Shown in pieces: positions 45,888 through 55,365 of a stretch of 60,834 nt of DNA (position 1 is the stretch's first letter; each line of letters begins with the position of its first letter). A program made the position numbers and the translations under genes. Origin of the DNA: Stramentimicrobium sp964433555 (GTDB taxonomy: Bacteria; Atribacterota; Phoenicimicrobiia; Phoenicimicrobiales; Stramentimicrobiaceae); contig CAYSRG010000013.1 of the NCBI GenBank assembly GCA_964433555.1, forward strand, positions 1-60,834, written 5' to 3'. The notes beneath the pieces were generated by a model. It had not been told where the DNA came from, did no database searches, and worked only from the letters and a program-made list of their open reading frames with translations.

Positions 45888-46286
45888 TTGTTTAAGAAAA
45901 TTAATCATATTGGGATAGCAGTAAAAAAATTAGAGGATTCACTCCCTATTTTTCAGGATATTCTGGGTATGAAGTGTGCAAATATTGAAGAGGTAGCAGA
46001 TCAAAAGGTAAAAGTAGCTTGTTTGCCGATTGGGGAAAGCAAAATTGAATTATTGGAATCAACTTCTCCAGAAGGGAGTATCACCAGATTTATTGAAAAA
46101 AGAGGTGAGGGTATTCATCACATAGCATTTGAAGTTGATAATATAAAAGCAGTACTGGAAGATTTTAAGAAAAAGGGTGTTCAATTAATTGACCAGGAGC
46201 CTCGTTATGGTGCCGGTGGTATCAGAATTGCCTTTTTACATCCCAGGAGTACTAATGGTATTTTAATTGAGTTATGTGAACATTAG
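45888..46286 (+). CDS. mce: Methylmalonyl-CoA epimerase
   Basis: About 132 aa glyoxalase-fold protein interconverting the (R)- and (S)-methylmalonyl-CoA isomers made by the mutase and used by the decarboxylase. Metal-binding residues are in INHIGIAV (first His), EGIHHIAFEV and the final ILIELCE. Start TTG 45888, 8 bp after AAAGGGGG; the alternative TTG 45882 overlaps the meaB stop and is too close to the SD. Confidence 0.92.
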   Translation: MFKKINHIGIAVKKLEDSLPIFQDILGMKCANIEEVADQKVKVACLPIGESKIELLESTSPEGSITRFIEKRGEGIHHIAFEVDNIKAVLEDFKKKGVQLIDQEPRYGAGGIRIAFLHPRSTNGILIELCEH

Positions 46287-46421
46287 GATTAAAAGTAATA
46301 TTAATTCGATAAAAAAGCAAGTAGATTAAATAAATTGATGATATAGTTATTTATGTTTTACTAAAAATAGATGAGATAAATATTCAAAGAAATGAATAAT
46401 AAAAGAGGGGTGAGGAATTTA

Positions 46422-47978
46422 ATGGAACAAACTATAAATGATCTAATGAAGATATTACAAGAAAAGAAGGAAAAAATTCTTGCTGGTGGTGGAGAAAAAA
46501 GGATTAAAGCACAACATGAAAAGGGTAAACTTACGGCTAGAGAAAGAATATCTCTATTATTAGATGAGGGTAGCTTCAATGAACTTGACCTTTTTGTGGA
46601 ACATCGTTGTATTAATTTCGATATGGCAGGGAAGGAAGTACCAGGGGAGGGAGTAATAACTGGTTATGGCACCATTGATGGTCGCCTGGTTTATGTTTTT
46701 TCTCAGGATTTTACTGTAATTGGTGGTTCTTTAGGTGAAATGCATTCTAAAAAAATATGTAAGGTTATGGATATGGCTATGAAAATGGGAGCACCTATAA
46801 TAGGTATCAATGATTCTGGAGGTGCTCGCATTCAGGAAGGAGTTGATTCTCTAAGTGGTTATGGACAGATATTTTATCGTAATACTATTGCTTCAGGAGT
46901 AGTCCCCCAGATATCCATCGTAGTTGGTCCCGCAGCAGGAGGCGCAGTATATTCTCCAGCCATAATGGATTTTGTCTTTATGGTAAAGAAAATTGGCATT
47001 ATGCATATTACTGGTCCCAGTGTTATTAAGGCCGTTACCGGGGAGGATGTTTCCTCAGAAAAACTGGGAGGAGCGATGACCCATAATCAAAAAAGCGGAG
47101 TTGCTCATTTTGCTGTTGATAATGAACAGGAAGTATTTAAATCCGTTAGAGCATTAATTGGTTATATACCTTCCAATAACATGGAGAATTCTCCTATCAT
47201 AGAGGTCAATGATGATCCAAATAGAATGGAAGAAGCATTATTAACAATAGTGCCAACTGATCCCAATAAGCCTTATGAGATGAAAGATATTATAAGATAT
47301 ATAGTTGATGATGGCAATTTTTTGGAATCACATGAACATTTTGCTCGTAATATTATTACCGGATTTGCCAGGCTGAAGGGACAGAGCATCGGTATTATTG
47401 CCAATCAACCAAAAGTACTGGCTGGATGTCTTGATATTGATGCCTCTGATAAAGCTGCTCGCTTTATACGTTTCTGTGATGCCTTTAATATTCCCATCTT
47501 AACCCTGGTTGATGTTCCAGGATTTTTACCAGGAACTGCACAGGAATATGGAGGGATTATCAGGCATGGAGCCAAGATGTTATATGCTTACTCTGAAGCA
47601 ACTGTTCCCAAGATAACAGTTGTGGTTAGAAAATCATATGGTGGTGCATATCTGGCGATGTGTAGCAGAGATTTAGGTGCAGATCAGGTCATTGCCTGGC
47701 CTAATGCCGAGATTGCCGTTATGGGTTCTCAAGGAGCGGCTAATATTATTTTTAGAAAAGAGATTGAGGAAGCGGAAGATCCAGAACAATATCGCCAGAA
47801 AAAAATTCATGAATATAAAGAAAGGTTTTCTAATCCTTATGCCGCAGCCAGTAGAGGCTTTGTTGATATGATAATTGATCCTCGAGAGACCAGACCAAGA
47901 TTAATTACTTCTCTGGAAATGCTTTCCACCAAAAGAGAGAGCCTGCCTGGGAAAAAACATGGTAATATTCCTCTTTAA
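46422..47978 (+). CDS. mmdA: Methylmalonyl-CoA decarboxylase carboxyltransferase alpha subunit
   Basis: 518 aa carboxyltransferase. KGKLTARERISLLLD near 30, FSQDFTVIGGSLGEMH, GINDSGGARIQEGVDSL near 130, GPAAGGAVYSPAIMDF, and in the second half LVDVPGFLPGTAQEYGG, KSYGGAYLAMCS. Transfers the carboxyl group of methylmalonyl-CoA to biotin. The next three genes identify it as part of a Na+-pump decarboxylase, not a propionyl-CoA carboxylase. ATG 46422 has GAGGGGTGAGG upstream. Confidence 0.93.
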   Translation: MEQTINDLMKILQEKKEKILAGGGEKRIKAQHEKGKLTARERISLLLDEGSFNELDLFVEHRCINFDMAGKEVPGEGVITGYGTIDGRLVYVFSQDFTVIGGSLGEMHSKKICKVMDMAMKMGAPIIGINDSGGARIQEGVDSLSGYGQIFYRNTIASGVVPQISIVVGPAAGGAVYSPAIMDFVFMVKKIGIMHITGPSVIKAVTGEDVSSEKLGGAMTHNQKSGVAHFAVDNEQEVFKSVRALIGYIPSNNMENSPIIEVNDDPNRMEEALLTIVPTDPNKPYEMKDIIRYIVDDGNFLESHEHFARNIITGFARLKGQSIGIIANQPKVLAGCLDIDASDKAARFIRFCDAFNIPILTLVDVPGFLPGTAQEYGGIIRHGAKMLYAYSEATVPKITVVVRKSYGGAYLAMCSRDLGADQVIAWPNAEIAVMGSQGAANIIFRKEIEEAEDPEQYRQKKIHEYKERFSNPYAAASRGFVDMIIDPRETRPRLITSLEMLSTKRESLPGKKHGNIPL

Positions 47979-48050
47979 TTGTAATTGGTTAAATTAATTA
48001 AAATAAAATTCTAATAAATATATCTTTCAAATTGATAGAAGGAGTAGATT

Positions 48051-48485
48051 ATGTATGAAGGAATAGAAGGTGCAATTATACTATCAATGATTGCATTGGT
48101 TATGGTTTTTATAATTTTGGGTTTACTGGCTTTATTGATGGTAGGTTTAAGAAAAATAGTTGAAATTTCTGCTGTGAGAGTAGCAAAAGAGAAAAAAGTC
48201 ATTACCACAGATCAAAAGGATATTAGAAAAGAGGAGAAGCTAATTGTACCAATAGATAAGAAAGAGACAGTTGTTACCGAGCAAAGAGAAAGCGAAGAAA
48301 TAATTGCCCTAATTTCAGCTGCTGTAGCAAGCTACCAGCATATGACTGGAAGAGCTCAACCTTTCAACGTTATTGGTATAAAAAGAATTATGTCTCAGAC
48401 ATTAAACCCCTGGTCAATTTCCGGAAGACAAAACATGATGACCGAAAGAATTTCTATTAGTGCTAGAAAAAAAGGAGGATTTTAA
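48051..48485 (+). CDS. OadG/MmdD-like small membrane subunit (delta)
   Basis: 144 aa, one N-terminal transmembrane helix (about 9-33), then a charged linker and a C-terminal helical segment ISAAVASYQHMTGRAQPFNVIGIKRI, typical of OadG-family subunits of decarboxylase sodium pumps (key words AAVASYQ and FNVIGIKR). It probably links the carboxyltransferase to the membrane beta subunit. GAAGGAG SD. Confidence 0.88.
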   Translation: MYEGIEGAIILSMIALVMVFIILGLLALLMVGLRKIVEISAVRVAKEKKVITTDQKDIRKEEKLIVPIDKKETVVTEQRESEEIIALISAAVASYQHMTGRAQPFNVIGIKRIMSQTLNPWSISGRQNMMTERISISARKKGGF

Positions 48486-48489
48486 GATA

Positions 48490-48900
48490 ATGAAACAATT
48501 TAAGATTAAAGTAGATGGAAAAGAATATTTGGTAGAAGTGGAGGAGATAAGCACAGGTAACACTTCCCCAAGCATTACTCCAGTTACTAAAGTAGAACCA
48601 AAAGAAGTTAAAGAAAAATCCAGAAAAATAGAGACTGAACCAGTGAAATCCGAGAACCATAAGGCAGCTTCTATTAGTGCTGTGGAAGGCGAGGAGATTA
48701 AAGCTCCCATGCCTGGGAAAATTCTTAAAATAAATGTTTCAGAAGGGGATTCAGTAAAGGACGGGGATACCGTTTTAATTCTAGAAGCAATGAAGATGGA
48801 GAATGAAATTATAGCTAATTCCAGTGGTAAAGTAAAAAAGATAGCTGTTGCAGTAAATGATATGGTGGAAACCGATGATACTCTATTAATTATAGGATAG
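48490..48900 (+). CDS. mmdC: Biotin carboxyl carrier subunit (gamma)
   Basis: About 136 aa: an N-terminal half with a FKIKVDGKEYLVEVEE start and a proline/lysine linker, and a C-terminal biotinyl domain with the biotin lysine in EAMKMENEI and the preceding IKAPMPGKILKI. It carries the carboxyl group between MmdA and MmdB. ATG 48490 has AAAGGAGG 8 bp upstream and begins 4 bp after the delta subunit. Confidence 0.93.
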   Translation: MKQFKIKVDGKEYLVEVEEISTGNTSPSITPVTKVEPKEVKEKSRKIETEPVKSENHKAASISAVEGEEIKAPMPGKILKINVSEGDSVKDGDTVLILEAMKMENEIIANSSGKVKKIAVAVNDMVETDDTLLIIG

Positions 48901-48924
48901 TAGCATCGTGAAAGGAGTAAAATT

Positions 48925-50043
48925 ATGAATATTATTCAATCTCTTTTTGAAATGACCAAAATATCAGGCTTTGCCGGTTTAAACCTGGAAAGCGTAATAA
49001 TGTTAATAGTAGGGGGGATTTTGCTATATTTTGCTATTGTGAAAAAATATGAGCCATTATTACTGCTGCCAATTGCCTTCGGTGCCATTCTAGTAAACTT
49101 ACCTTTTACCGGATTAATGGAAGAGGGAGGTTTTTTAAATATACTTTCTTTTGGTATACGTCATGAACTATTTCCCATATTAATTTTTATGGGGATAGGG
49201 GCGATGACTGATTTTGGACCATTGTTAGCAAATCCGATAACCTTTATCTTAGGAGCAGCTGCTCAATTTGGTGTTTTTATTGCTATCATCGGTGCAGTTT
49301 TGATAGGTTTTGATATAAGAGAGGCAGCGGCAATTGGTATAATTGGTGGTGCTGATGGACCTACTTCTATTTATTTAGCTTCTAAGATGGCTCCGAAAAT
49401 CTTAGGAGCAATTGCAGTTGCTGCTTATTCCTATATGTCTTTAGTACCCTTAATCCAGCCTCCTATAATGAAGATATTTACTACTAAGGAACAGAGAAAA
49501 ATTGTTATGAAACAATTACGTCCTGTATCTAAAACAGAAAAAATTCTTTTTCCTATTATTTGTACTATCTTTGTGGGTTTAATTTTACCAGCTACTGTTC
49601 CTATTATAGGAATCATGATGCTGGGTAATTTGTTCAGGGAAAGTATGGTAGTGAATCGATTATCTAATACCACTCAAAATGAGCTAATCAATATAGTCAC
49701 TATTTTTCTGGGAACCTGCGTTGGAGCAACTATGCAGGCAGAATATTTTCTGACCGTCGAGACGATAAAGATTATTTCTTTAGGTTTAGTTGCCTTCGCT
49801 TTTAGTACCTTCGGGGGAGTAATGTTCGGGCAGCTATTATATAAATTATCCGGCGGTAAGATTAATCCTTTAATTGGTGCAGCGGGAGTATCTGCAGTAC
49901 CTATGGCAGCCAGAGTTGCTCAAACAGTAGGTCAGCAGGCCAACCCCAGAAATTTTCTACTGATGCATGCTATGGGTCCTAATGTTGCCGGAGTAATTGG
50001 TACAGCAGTGGCGGCTGGAATTATGCTAACACTATTGCAATAA
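48925..50043 (+). CDS. mmdB: Na+-translocating decarboxylase beta subunit
   Basis: 372 aa, about nine or ten transmembrane helices. Contains the catalytic/ion-site segment GIIGGADGPTSIYLASKMAP near residue 135 and the C-terminal GAAGVSAVPMAARVAQ and FLLMHAMGPNVAGVIGTAVAAG. Decarboxylates carboxybiotin and exports Na+. The A-D-C-B gene order equals known methylmalonyl-CoA/oxaloacetate pumps. The preceding mutase and epimerase favour methylmalonyl-CoA as substrate. Confidence 0.94.
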   Translation: MNIIQSLFEMTKISGFAGLNLESVIMLIVGGILLYFAIVKKYEPLLLLPIAFGAILVNLPFTGLMEEGGFLNILSFGIRHELFPILIFMGIGAMTDFGPLLANPITFILGAAAQFGVFIAIIGAVLIGFDIREAAAIGIIGGADGPTSIYLASKMAPKILGAIAVAAYSYMSLVPLIQPPIMKIFTTKEQRKIVMKQLRPVSKTEKILFPIICTIFVGLILPATVPIIGIMMLGNLFRESMVVNRLSNTTQNELINIVTIFLGTCVGATMQAEYFLTVETIKIISLGLVAFAFSTFGGVMFGQLLYKLSGGKINPLIGAAGVSAVPMAARVAQTVGQQANPRNFLLMHAMGPNVAGVIGTAVAAGIMLTLLQ

Positions 50044-50624
50044 ATTGAAATTAGCTAAGAAGCCTAAGATTTAAATTTAATCTTTAAAGTTTTAAGATAT
50101 TAAAAGAAGGTATTGATATTATTATTAATATATTTCTAATTTCAAAACTATAATTCTTGATATTGTTTAAGTAAGAAACAAGTATCATTCTGCTTTAATA
50201 TGGTAACCACTAAATCCTAGGGAATTATTCTGACAGCTTCATAGCAATTATTTATAAAAATCTATATTACCTTATGAGTTGAAACTAACTTAGTTGAAAT
50301 ATTCTATATTACCTCATTATCTTAATTAAAACTTGCTGTGAACATATGTTTAAATGGCAAGAGTTCGATTGTCAAATGATTAAATCTAATTTATAATTAC
50401 GGTAGACCTATTGGAATATGTTCCAATTAGGTATTATTATTTTTTCATAACCATAAAACTACCTTCTTAAAAAGTATGAATGATTAAATAAGATGTTTTG
50501 CTCAAAGATAAATATATACTGTTTTATTATTTTCTATCTGTAGCCTGAAATAAAAAGACATTTTTTTTAGTCTATGTTACAATATGATTCGTATTGATAA
50601 AGGATTAGATTGAGGTAAAGTTTT
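50044..50624. other. Non-coding gap after the decarboxylase
   Basis: About 580 bp, very AT-rich. The only clear structure is the terminator listed separately. I see no ORF with an SD, no tRNA and no repeat array. The DUF5693 promoter probably lies in the last 80 bp. Confidence 0.5.
50406..50446 (+). terminator. Probable terminator in the gap after mmdB
   Basis: ACCTATTGGAA (50406-50416) pairs with TTCCAATTAGGT (50421-50432), one bulged base, 4-nt loop, then a T-rich tail ending TTTTTT. It lies 360 bp after mmdB, so the mmd message may have a long 3' end. Confidence 0.7.
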
Positions 50625-52640
50625 ATGAAAATAATTTATCATAATATACTGTTTTTTTTAATTGCTCTCGCTCTTATTTTTTCTATTTTGACCGGTTTGC
50701 AACGTCATATATTAGAAAGTGATTATAAAACCATTGAAATGGTAATGAGTTTAGATAAAGTAAGGGAATTAGCAATAAAAGAAGGAATAGATGAATATGA
50801 TTTACTTAATCAATTGAAAAACAGTGGAATTATTAGTATTGCCATTCAGGAAGATAATATTGAAACCTTAATGTTTCAGGGTAAAATAGCCTTTTGGGAT
50901 TCAGGTGAGATAACAAAAATAAAATGGGTATTTGAGGATGGTTTAATTGATAGAAGGGATGGTTTATGGGGTAAAAACATTTTAATTTGCCAGGATTACT
51001 CTCTTTTAAAAAGAATCAAAGAGCATTTGCAGATTTATCTCAAAATAAATCAGATACAGGAATTATTTGTGGGTAATGGTCAATATGGCTTAATAATTAC
51101 TGGAGATAAAGAAGAATTACTTAAATTGGGATTAGGCTTTTCAGAAGAAGATATTGAAATGGTTCAAAACCTGGAGTATAGAGTCATTTTAAGACCGAAA
51201 AATTCACCAAGGATAAAAACAGAAGTAGTCCAGCTAAAGCTATCAGAAATGAAAAATATTACCAATGCTTCTATAATAATATTCGATGAAGATGAGGTTT
51301 TAGGTTATCCATCTCCTGAGCATCTTAAGCTCACAGCAAAATTCTTACAAGAAAATAATTACCCCTTTGGAATAATAGAATTTACTTCTCAAAAAGGTAT
51401 TGGTGATATAGCACTCACTGTGAGTAAACAGGCAGTAAGAGTTCATAGTATTACCAAAGAAGAAATGGAGAAAATTACCCAGAGCAAAGCTATAGAGCGC
51501 TGGATCAGAGCAGCTCAAGAAAGAAATATCAGGCTTTTTTATCTGAATCCATTTTTAAACATTAGAACTGAAAATTTTGTAGAGGCAAATCTTAACTATC
51601 TTGATAGCATTAAAAAGGAATTATCTCGAAATGGGTTTTCTGTTGGCAAAGCAAGTCTATTTCCCAATTATGAAATTCCATTAATATATATTTATATCAT
51701 TGGCATGGGTATTGTTGCAGCGGGAATACTTTTATTGGGGGATTTTTTTAGCACACTGGATAGATTTAAAATATTACTCCTTGTTGTAGGTCTTTTTTAC
51801 CTCTTCTTTATTAACATTTTTGCCGGTAAAATAATGCTAATGAAAATACTTGCTCTGGCTGGTGCTTTAATATTTCCAGTACTGGCTATCCTCAAGAATA
51901 AAAAATATTTACTCATTCCTCATTCAGTAGAGGAAGACAAGGCTTACTCTCCCTGTTATGGGGTTAATTCATATATTGAAATGACAAAGAGGATATTTTT
52001 TGCTATTTCTGGTATAATGGCCTTTTCTGTAATTGGCGGATTGTTTGTTGGAGCTTTATTAACCGATTACCGATTTATTCTGGCAATAAAGCTTTTTAGT
52101 GGGATAAAAATATCCTATATTATCCCTTTATTTTTGGTAGCATTTTATTTATGGTGGAAAGATAATTCAGAAAAAAACACACTGAGCGAGGAACTAAAAA
52201 GACCAATACTATTTGAACATGCATTTTTGGTATTTTTATTTTTAGTCTTTTTAGTAATCTATATTTTCCGCTCCGGTAATTTCTCCTTTTTACCAGTACC
52301 AGAGCTAGAAGAAAAGATGAGATTATTTTTAGAGCAACTTCTGGTAGCAAGACCAAGGAGTAAGGAATTTTTAATTGGCTATCCCTTACTTGCTCTGGCT
52401 ATTGCTTTAAATTTTCTGGGAATTAAATATCTAAAATATATAATTATAATTATGGGAACAGTTGCTCCGGTTACTGTACTTAATACTTTTTGCCATGTTC
52501 ATACTCCTATTTCTTTTTCCTTGTTAAGAACCTTCCATGGCTATTGGTTAGGGTTGTTACTGGGAATTGTTTTTGCTACCATATTCTATTTCTCAATAAA
52601 GATAATCAGGGAAAGGTTTGATGAAAGAAGAAATCAATAA
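50625..52640 (+). CDS. DUF5693 family membrane protein
   Basis: 671 aa. One N-terminal transmembrane helix, an extracytoplasmic domain of about 340 residues, then about nine hydrophobic helices in the C-terminal half. This is the layout of DUF5693 proteins, which sit next to csaB in many clostridia and thermophiles and are presumed to act in cell-wall polymer pyruvylation or export. Function unproven. GAGG SD; the end overlaps the csaB start. Confidence 0.82.
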   Translation: MKIIYHNILFFLIALALIFSILTGLQRHILESDYKTIEMVMSLDKVRELAIKEGIDEYDLLNQLKNSGIISIAIQEDNIETLMFQGKIAFWDSGEITKIKWVFEDGLIDRRDGLWGKNILICQDYSLLKRIKEHLQIYLKINQIQELFVGNGQYGLIITGDKEELLKLGLGFSEEDIEMVQNLEYRVILRPKNSPRIKTEVVQLKLSEMKNITNASIIIFDEDEVLGYPSPEHLKLTAKFLQENNYPFGIIEFTSQKGIGDIALTVSKQAVRVHSITKEEMEKITQSKAIERWIRAAQERNIRLFYLNPFLNIRTENFVEANLNYLDSIKKELSRNGFSVGKASLFPNYEIPLIYIYIIGMGIVAAGILLLGDFFSTLDRFKILLLVVGLFYLFFINIFAGKIMLMKILALAGALIFPVLAILKNKKYLLIPHSVEEDKAYSPCYGVNSYIEMTKRIFFAISGIMAFSVIGGLFVGALLTDYRFILAIKLFSGIKISYIIPLFLVAFYLWWKDNSEKNTLSEELKRPILFEHAFLVFLFLVFLVIYIFRSGNFSFLPVPELEEKMRLFLEQLLVARPRSKEFLIGYPLLALAIALNFLGIKYLKYIIIIMGTVAPVTVLNTFCHVHTPISFSLLRTFHGYWLGLLLGIVFATIFYFSIKIIRERFDERRNQ

Positions 52641-53823
52641 GGCAAAGTTAATTATGATTTCTGGTTATTTTGGATTTAATAATTGTGGTGATGATGCAAT
52701 CCTGTTGACCATGATCCAGGAATTATTAATGGATATACCCAGAGAAAATATTTTTGTTCTTTCTCAATCTCCAAATAGGACCAAAGAAAAATATAGAGTG
52801 AACTCCATACATCGTCTAAACTTATTTTTGATATTATCTCAATTGAGAAAAACATATCTTTTTATCAGTGGTGGAGGTGGCTTATTGCAGGATGTTAGTG
52901 GAAAAGGTTTAAGTGTAATTTATTATCTGAGTTTAATTATGCTTGCCCGATTGTTTAAAGTGCCCAGTGTTATTTATGGTCAGGGTATAGGTCCGGTAAG
53001 AAGGCAGATTAATAGGAAAATAATCAGACTAATTTTGAATAAGGTAAATCTAATTATGGTGAGAGATGAACAGTCTCAGGCAATCCTGGGAGAAATTGGA
53101 ATCAACAAAGAATTAGTTTCGGTGTATACTGATCCCTCTTTTTTGTTAAGGAAAGAGAAATTGTCTGATAGTATTATAAAAAAATACCATTTATATTCTC
53201 AGCCGGAAAGGTTAAATAATGAAAATACTATTGGAGTAGTGATTAGAAATTGTAAGGAGATTGAGCAAGACTATAAACAAAATATTTTACAGTTGGCTAA
53301 AATAGCAGATTATTTAATTGAAAAGCAGCAAGCAAAATTAATCTTTCTGCCATTTCAAATGAATGAGGATTTGGCTTTAATTAACGATATAATCAAGCAA
53401 ATGAATCATTCTTCTGTTGATTGTCTTGATCAAGAAGTTAGTCCTGCTCAAATGTTATCTCTTTTTCACAAGCTATCTTTAATCATTGGAATGAGGTTTC
53501 ATGCTATTATATTTGCCACGATAAGTAATTGCCCATTTATTGCCCTAAATTATGATCCTAAAGTAAGAAATTATGTTAATTCTTTAGGATTATCAGAATT
53601 ATTATTAAATATAAATGAATTAACTATAAAAAATATTGATAATAAGTTAAAATATATAAAAGATAATCAGGTTAAGATTAAATCTATTTTAAATTCTGCG
53701 ACAAAACAATACCAGGATAGAGCCAATCTTGGTAATGATAGATTAAAAAATATTATTGAAGGGAAAATTTTTCAATCTAGAAAGGAATGGAAAAAATTTG
53801 ATAAGGATGTTTCATGTTTTTAA
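52621..53823 (+). CDS. csaB: Polysaccharide pyruvyl transferase CsaB
   Basis: About 400 aa. N-terminal ISGYFGFNNCGDDAILLTMI, SGGGGLLQDVSGKG, YGQGIGPVRR, DEQSQAILGEIG, TDPSFLL and GMRFHAIIFA are CsaB hallmarks. CsaB adds pyruvate ketals to wall polysaccharide, the anchor for SLH-domain S-layer proteins. ATG 52621 is preceded by GGAAAGG and overlaps the DUF5693 gene by 20 bp. No SLH protein is in the window. Confidence 0.9.
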   Translation: MKEEINKAKLIMISGYFGFNNCGDDAILLTMIQELLMDIPRENIFVLSQSPNRTKEKYRVNSIHRLNLFLILSQLRKTYLFISGGGGLLQDVSGKGLSVIYYLSLIMLARLFKVPSVIYGQGIGPVRRQINRKIIRLILNKVNLIMVRDEQSQAILGEIGINKELVSVYTDPSFLLRKEKLSDSIIKKYHLYSQPERLNNENTIGVVIRNCKEIEQDYKQNILQLAKIADYLIEKQQAKLIFLPFQMNEDLALINDIIKQMNHSSVDCLDQEVSPAQMLSLFHKLSLIIGMRFHAIIFATISNCPFIALNYDPKVRNYVNSLGLSELLLNINELTIKNIDNKLKYIKDNQVKIKSILNSATKQYQDRANLGNDRLKNIIEGKIFQSRKEWKKFDKDVSCF

Positions 53824-54478
53824 AACATTTCCTAATAAGATTCATGCCTTGTGGGATATTAATATTCATATCAAGAAAGGGGAGTTTGTTTTTTTAGTAG
53901 GACCTACCGGTGCTGGAAAAACGACATTTTTGAAATTAATCTATCGGGGCAGTCTTCCCACTAAAGGACAGGTTATAGTAGATGGTGTTAATCTATCCCG
54001 ATTGAAACCATCCTTAGTACCTTACTTAAGAAGGGAAATTGGCATTGTTTTTCAAGATTTTAAATTATTATACGACAGAAATGTATTTGAGAACGTGGCA
54101 TTTAGCTTAAGAGTAGTGGGTACAAAAAACTCTATTATTAAACAGGAAGTAAATGAGATACTAAATATTATAGGGCTATATCATAAAAAAAACACTAATC
54201 CCCATTTGCTTTCCGGTGGAGAGCAACAAAAACTATGTATAGCAAGGGCTGTGGTAAGTCACCCCCTAATTTTATTAACTGATGAGCCGACAGGAAATTT
54301 GGATCCGGAAACTTCCTGGGAAATAATGAAATTATTATTCAAAATAAATGTGTGGGGCACTACAGTTTTAGTAGCCTCTCATGATAAATTGATGGTAGAT
54401 AGAGCACAAAAAAGGGTAATCAGATTAGAACAGGGAGAGGTTGTTTCTGATATCAAGAAAGGAATCTATGCTAAATAA
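53798..54478 (+). CDS. ftsE: Cell division ATP-binding protein FtsE
   Basis: About 226 aa ABC ATPase with Walker A GPTGAGKTTF, Q-loop FQDFKLL, signature LSGGEQQKLCIARA and Walker B LLTDEPTGNLD. With FtsX it relays ATP hydrolysis to wall hydrolase activation at division sites. Start inferred at TTG 53798, which gives the family-like beginning M-I-R-M-F-H-V-F; it overlaps csaB by 26 bp. The longer reading from 53756 is not family-like. Confidence 0.93.
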   Translation: MIRMFHVFKTFPNKIHALWDINIHIKKGEFVFLVGPTGAGKTTFLKLIYRGSLPTKGQVIVDGVNLSRLKPSLVPYLRREIGIVFQDFKLLYDRNVFENVAFSLRVVGTKNSIIKQEVNEILNIIGLYHKKNTNPHLLSGGEQQKLCIARAVVSHPLILLTDEPTGNLDPETSWEIMKLLFKINVWGTTVLVASHDKLMVDRAQKRVIRLEQGEVVSDIKKGIYAK

Positions 54479-55365
54479 TGATTAGAAACATCCTTTTTTA
54501 TATCAAAGAAGCCTTTCTTAGTGCAAAAAAGAATATTATTATTAGTTTTGCTACTGTGATTTGCCTGACTGCTTCCCTTATAATAGTTGGAATTTTTCTT
54601 ATCATATCCTTGAACATAGATATTATTATAGCCAATGTTGAATCGCAATTGATGGCCATAGCATATTTAAAAGATAACCTCTCTGAAGAAGATATTAGAA
54701 AATTAGTTGAAGAAACCAGTAAGTTGAAGGGAGTAAAAGAAGTATATTATATTTCAAAAGAGGAAGCTTTACAAAAATTAAAAGAAGATTTAACCGGACA
54801 CGAAGATATTTTAGCTGGTATGCCTGATAATCCACTGCCAGCATCTTTAGAAATTACAGTTTATGAAACTGGTAGTCTGGAGGAGGTAACATTACAGCTT
54901 GGTCAGTATAATGGGATTGAAGAGGTCAATTATGGAGGCGAATTAACTAAAAATCTGATGTTGATATTTGATTTTGTACGAAAAACAGGATTAGGAATTA
55001 TTATTGTATTACTTTGCATTTCTATTCTTATCATGTTTAGTGTAATAAAAATAAGTGTGCATTCCAGACAACAGGAAATAGAAATAATGACTCTGGTTGG
55101 AGCAACCAGTTGGTTTATAAGGTGGCCATTTATTATTGAAGGATTTTTAAAGGGCTTGATATCCTCTCTCATTGCCTTTCTTCTTTTGAGTAAAGCATAT
55201 CAATATTTTATAAAACAGATAGAGAAAATCATTCCCTTTATACCTATTGGTTCAGAGCAAGAATTTATCATAAAAATAGGAATAATACTCATACTAATTG
55301 GTACTTTAATCGGAATTTTTGGTAGTATGTTATCTTTAAGAAGAATAAATTATGAGGAATTATGA
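54478..55365 (+). CDS. ftsX: Cell division protein FtsX
   Basis: 295 aa with the FtsX topology: cytosolic N-terminus, TM1 (about 20-45), an extracytoplasmic domain (about 50-165, with KLKGVKEVYYISKEEAL), then three TM helices; the last loop has VGATSWFIRWPFIIEGFLKG (key words VGATSWFIR and PFIIEG). Its ATG overlaps the ftsE stop by one base and its end overlaps the next gene by 4 bp. Confidence 0.94.
   Translation: MIRNILFYIKEAFLSAKKNIIISFATVICLTASLIIVGIFLIISLNIDIIIANVESQLMAIAYLKDNLSEEDIRKLVEETSKLKGVKEVYYISKEEALQKLKEDLTGHEDILAGMPDNPLPASLEITVYETGSLEEVTLQLGQYNGIEEVNYGGELTKNLMLIFDFVRKTGLGIIIVLLCISILIMFSVIKISVHSRQQEIEIMTLVGATSWFIRWPFIIEGFLKGLISSLIAFLLLSKAYQYFIKQIEKIIPFIPIGSEQEFIIKIGIILILIGTLIGIFGSMLSLRRINYEEL

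Noticed and set aside
53756..53823. Extended ftsE start inside csaB, or a csaB-ftsE frameshift fusion
   Set aside because: The in-frame start at 53756 adds residues unlike FtsE. A TTG at 53798 gives the normal length, so simple overlap is enough.
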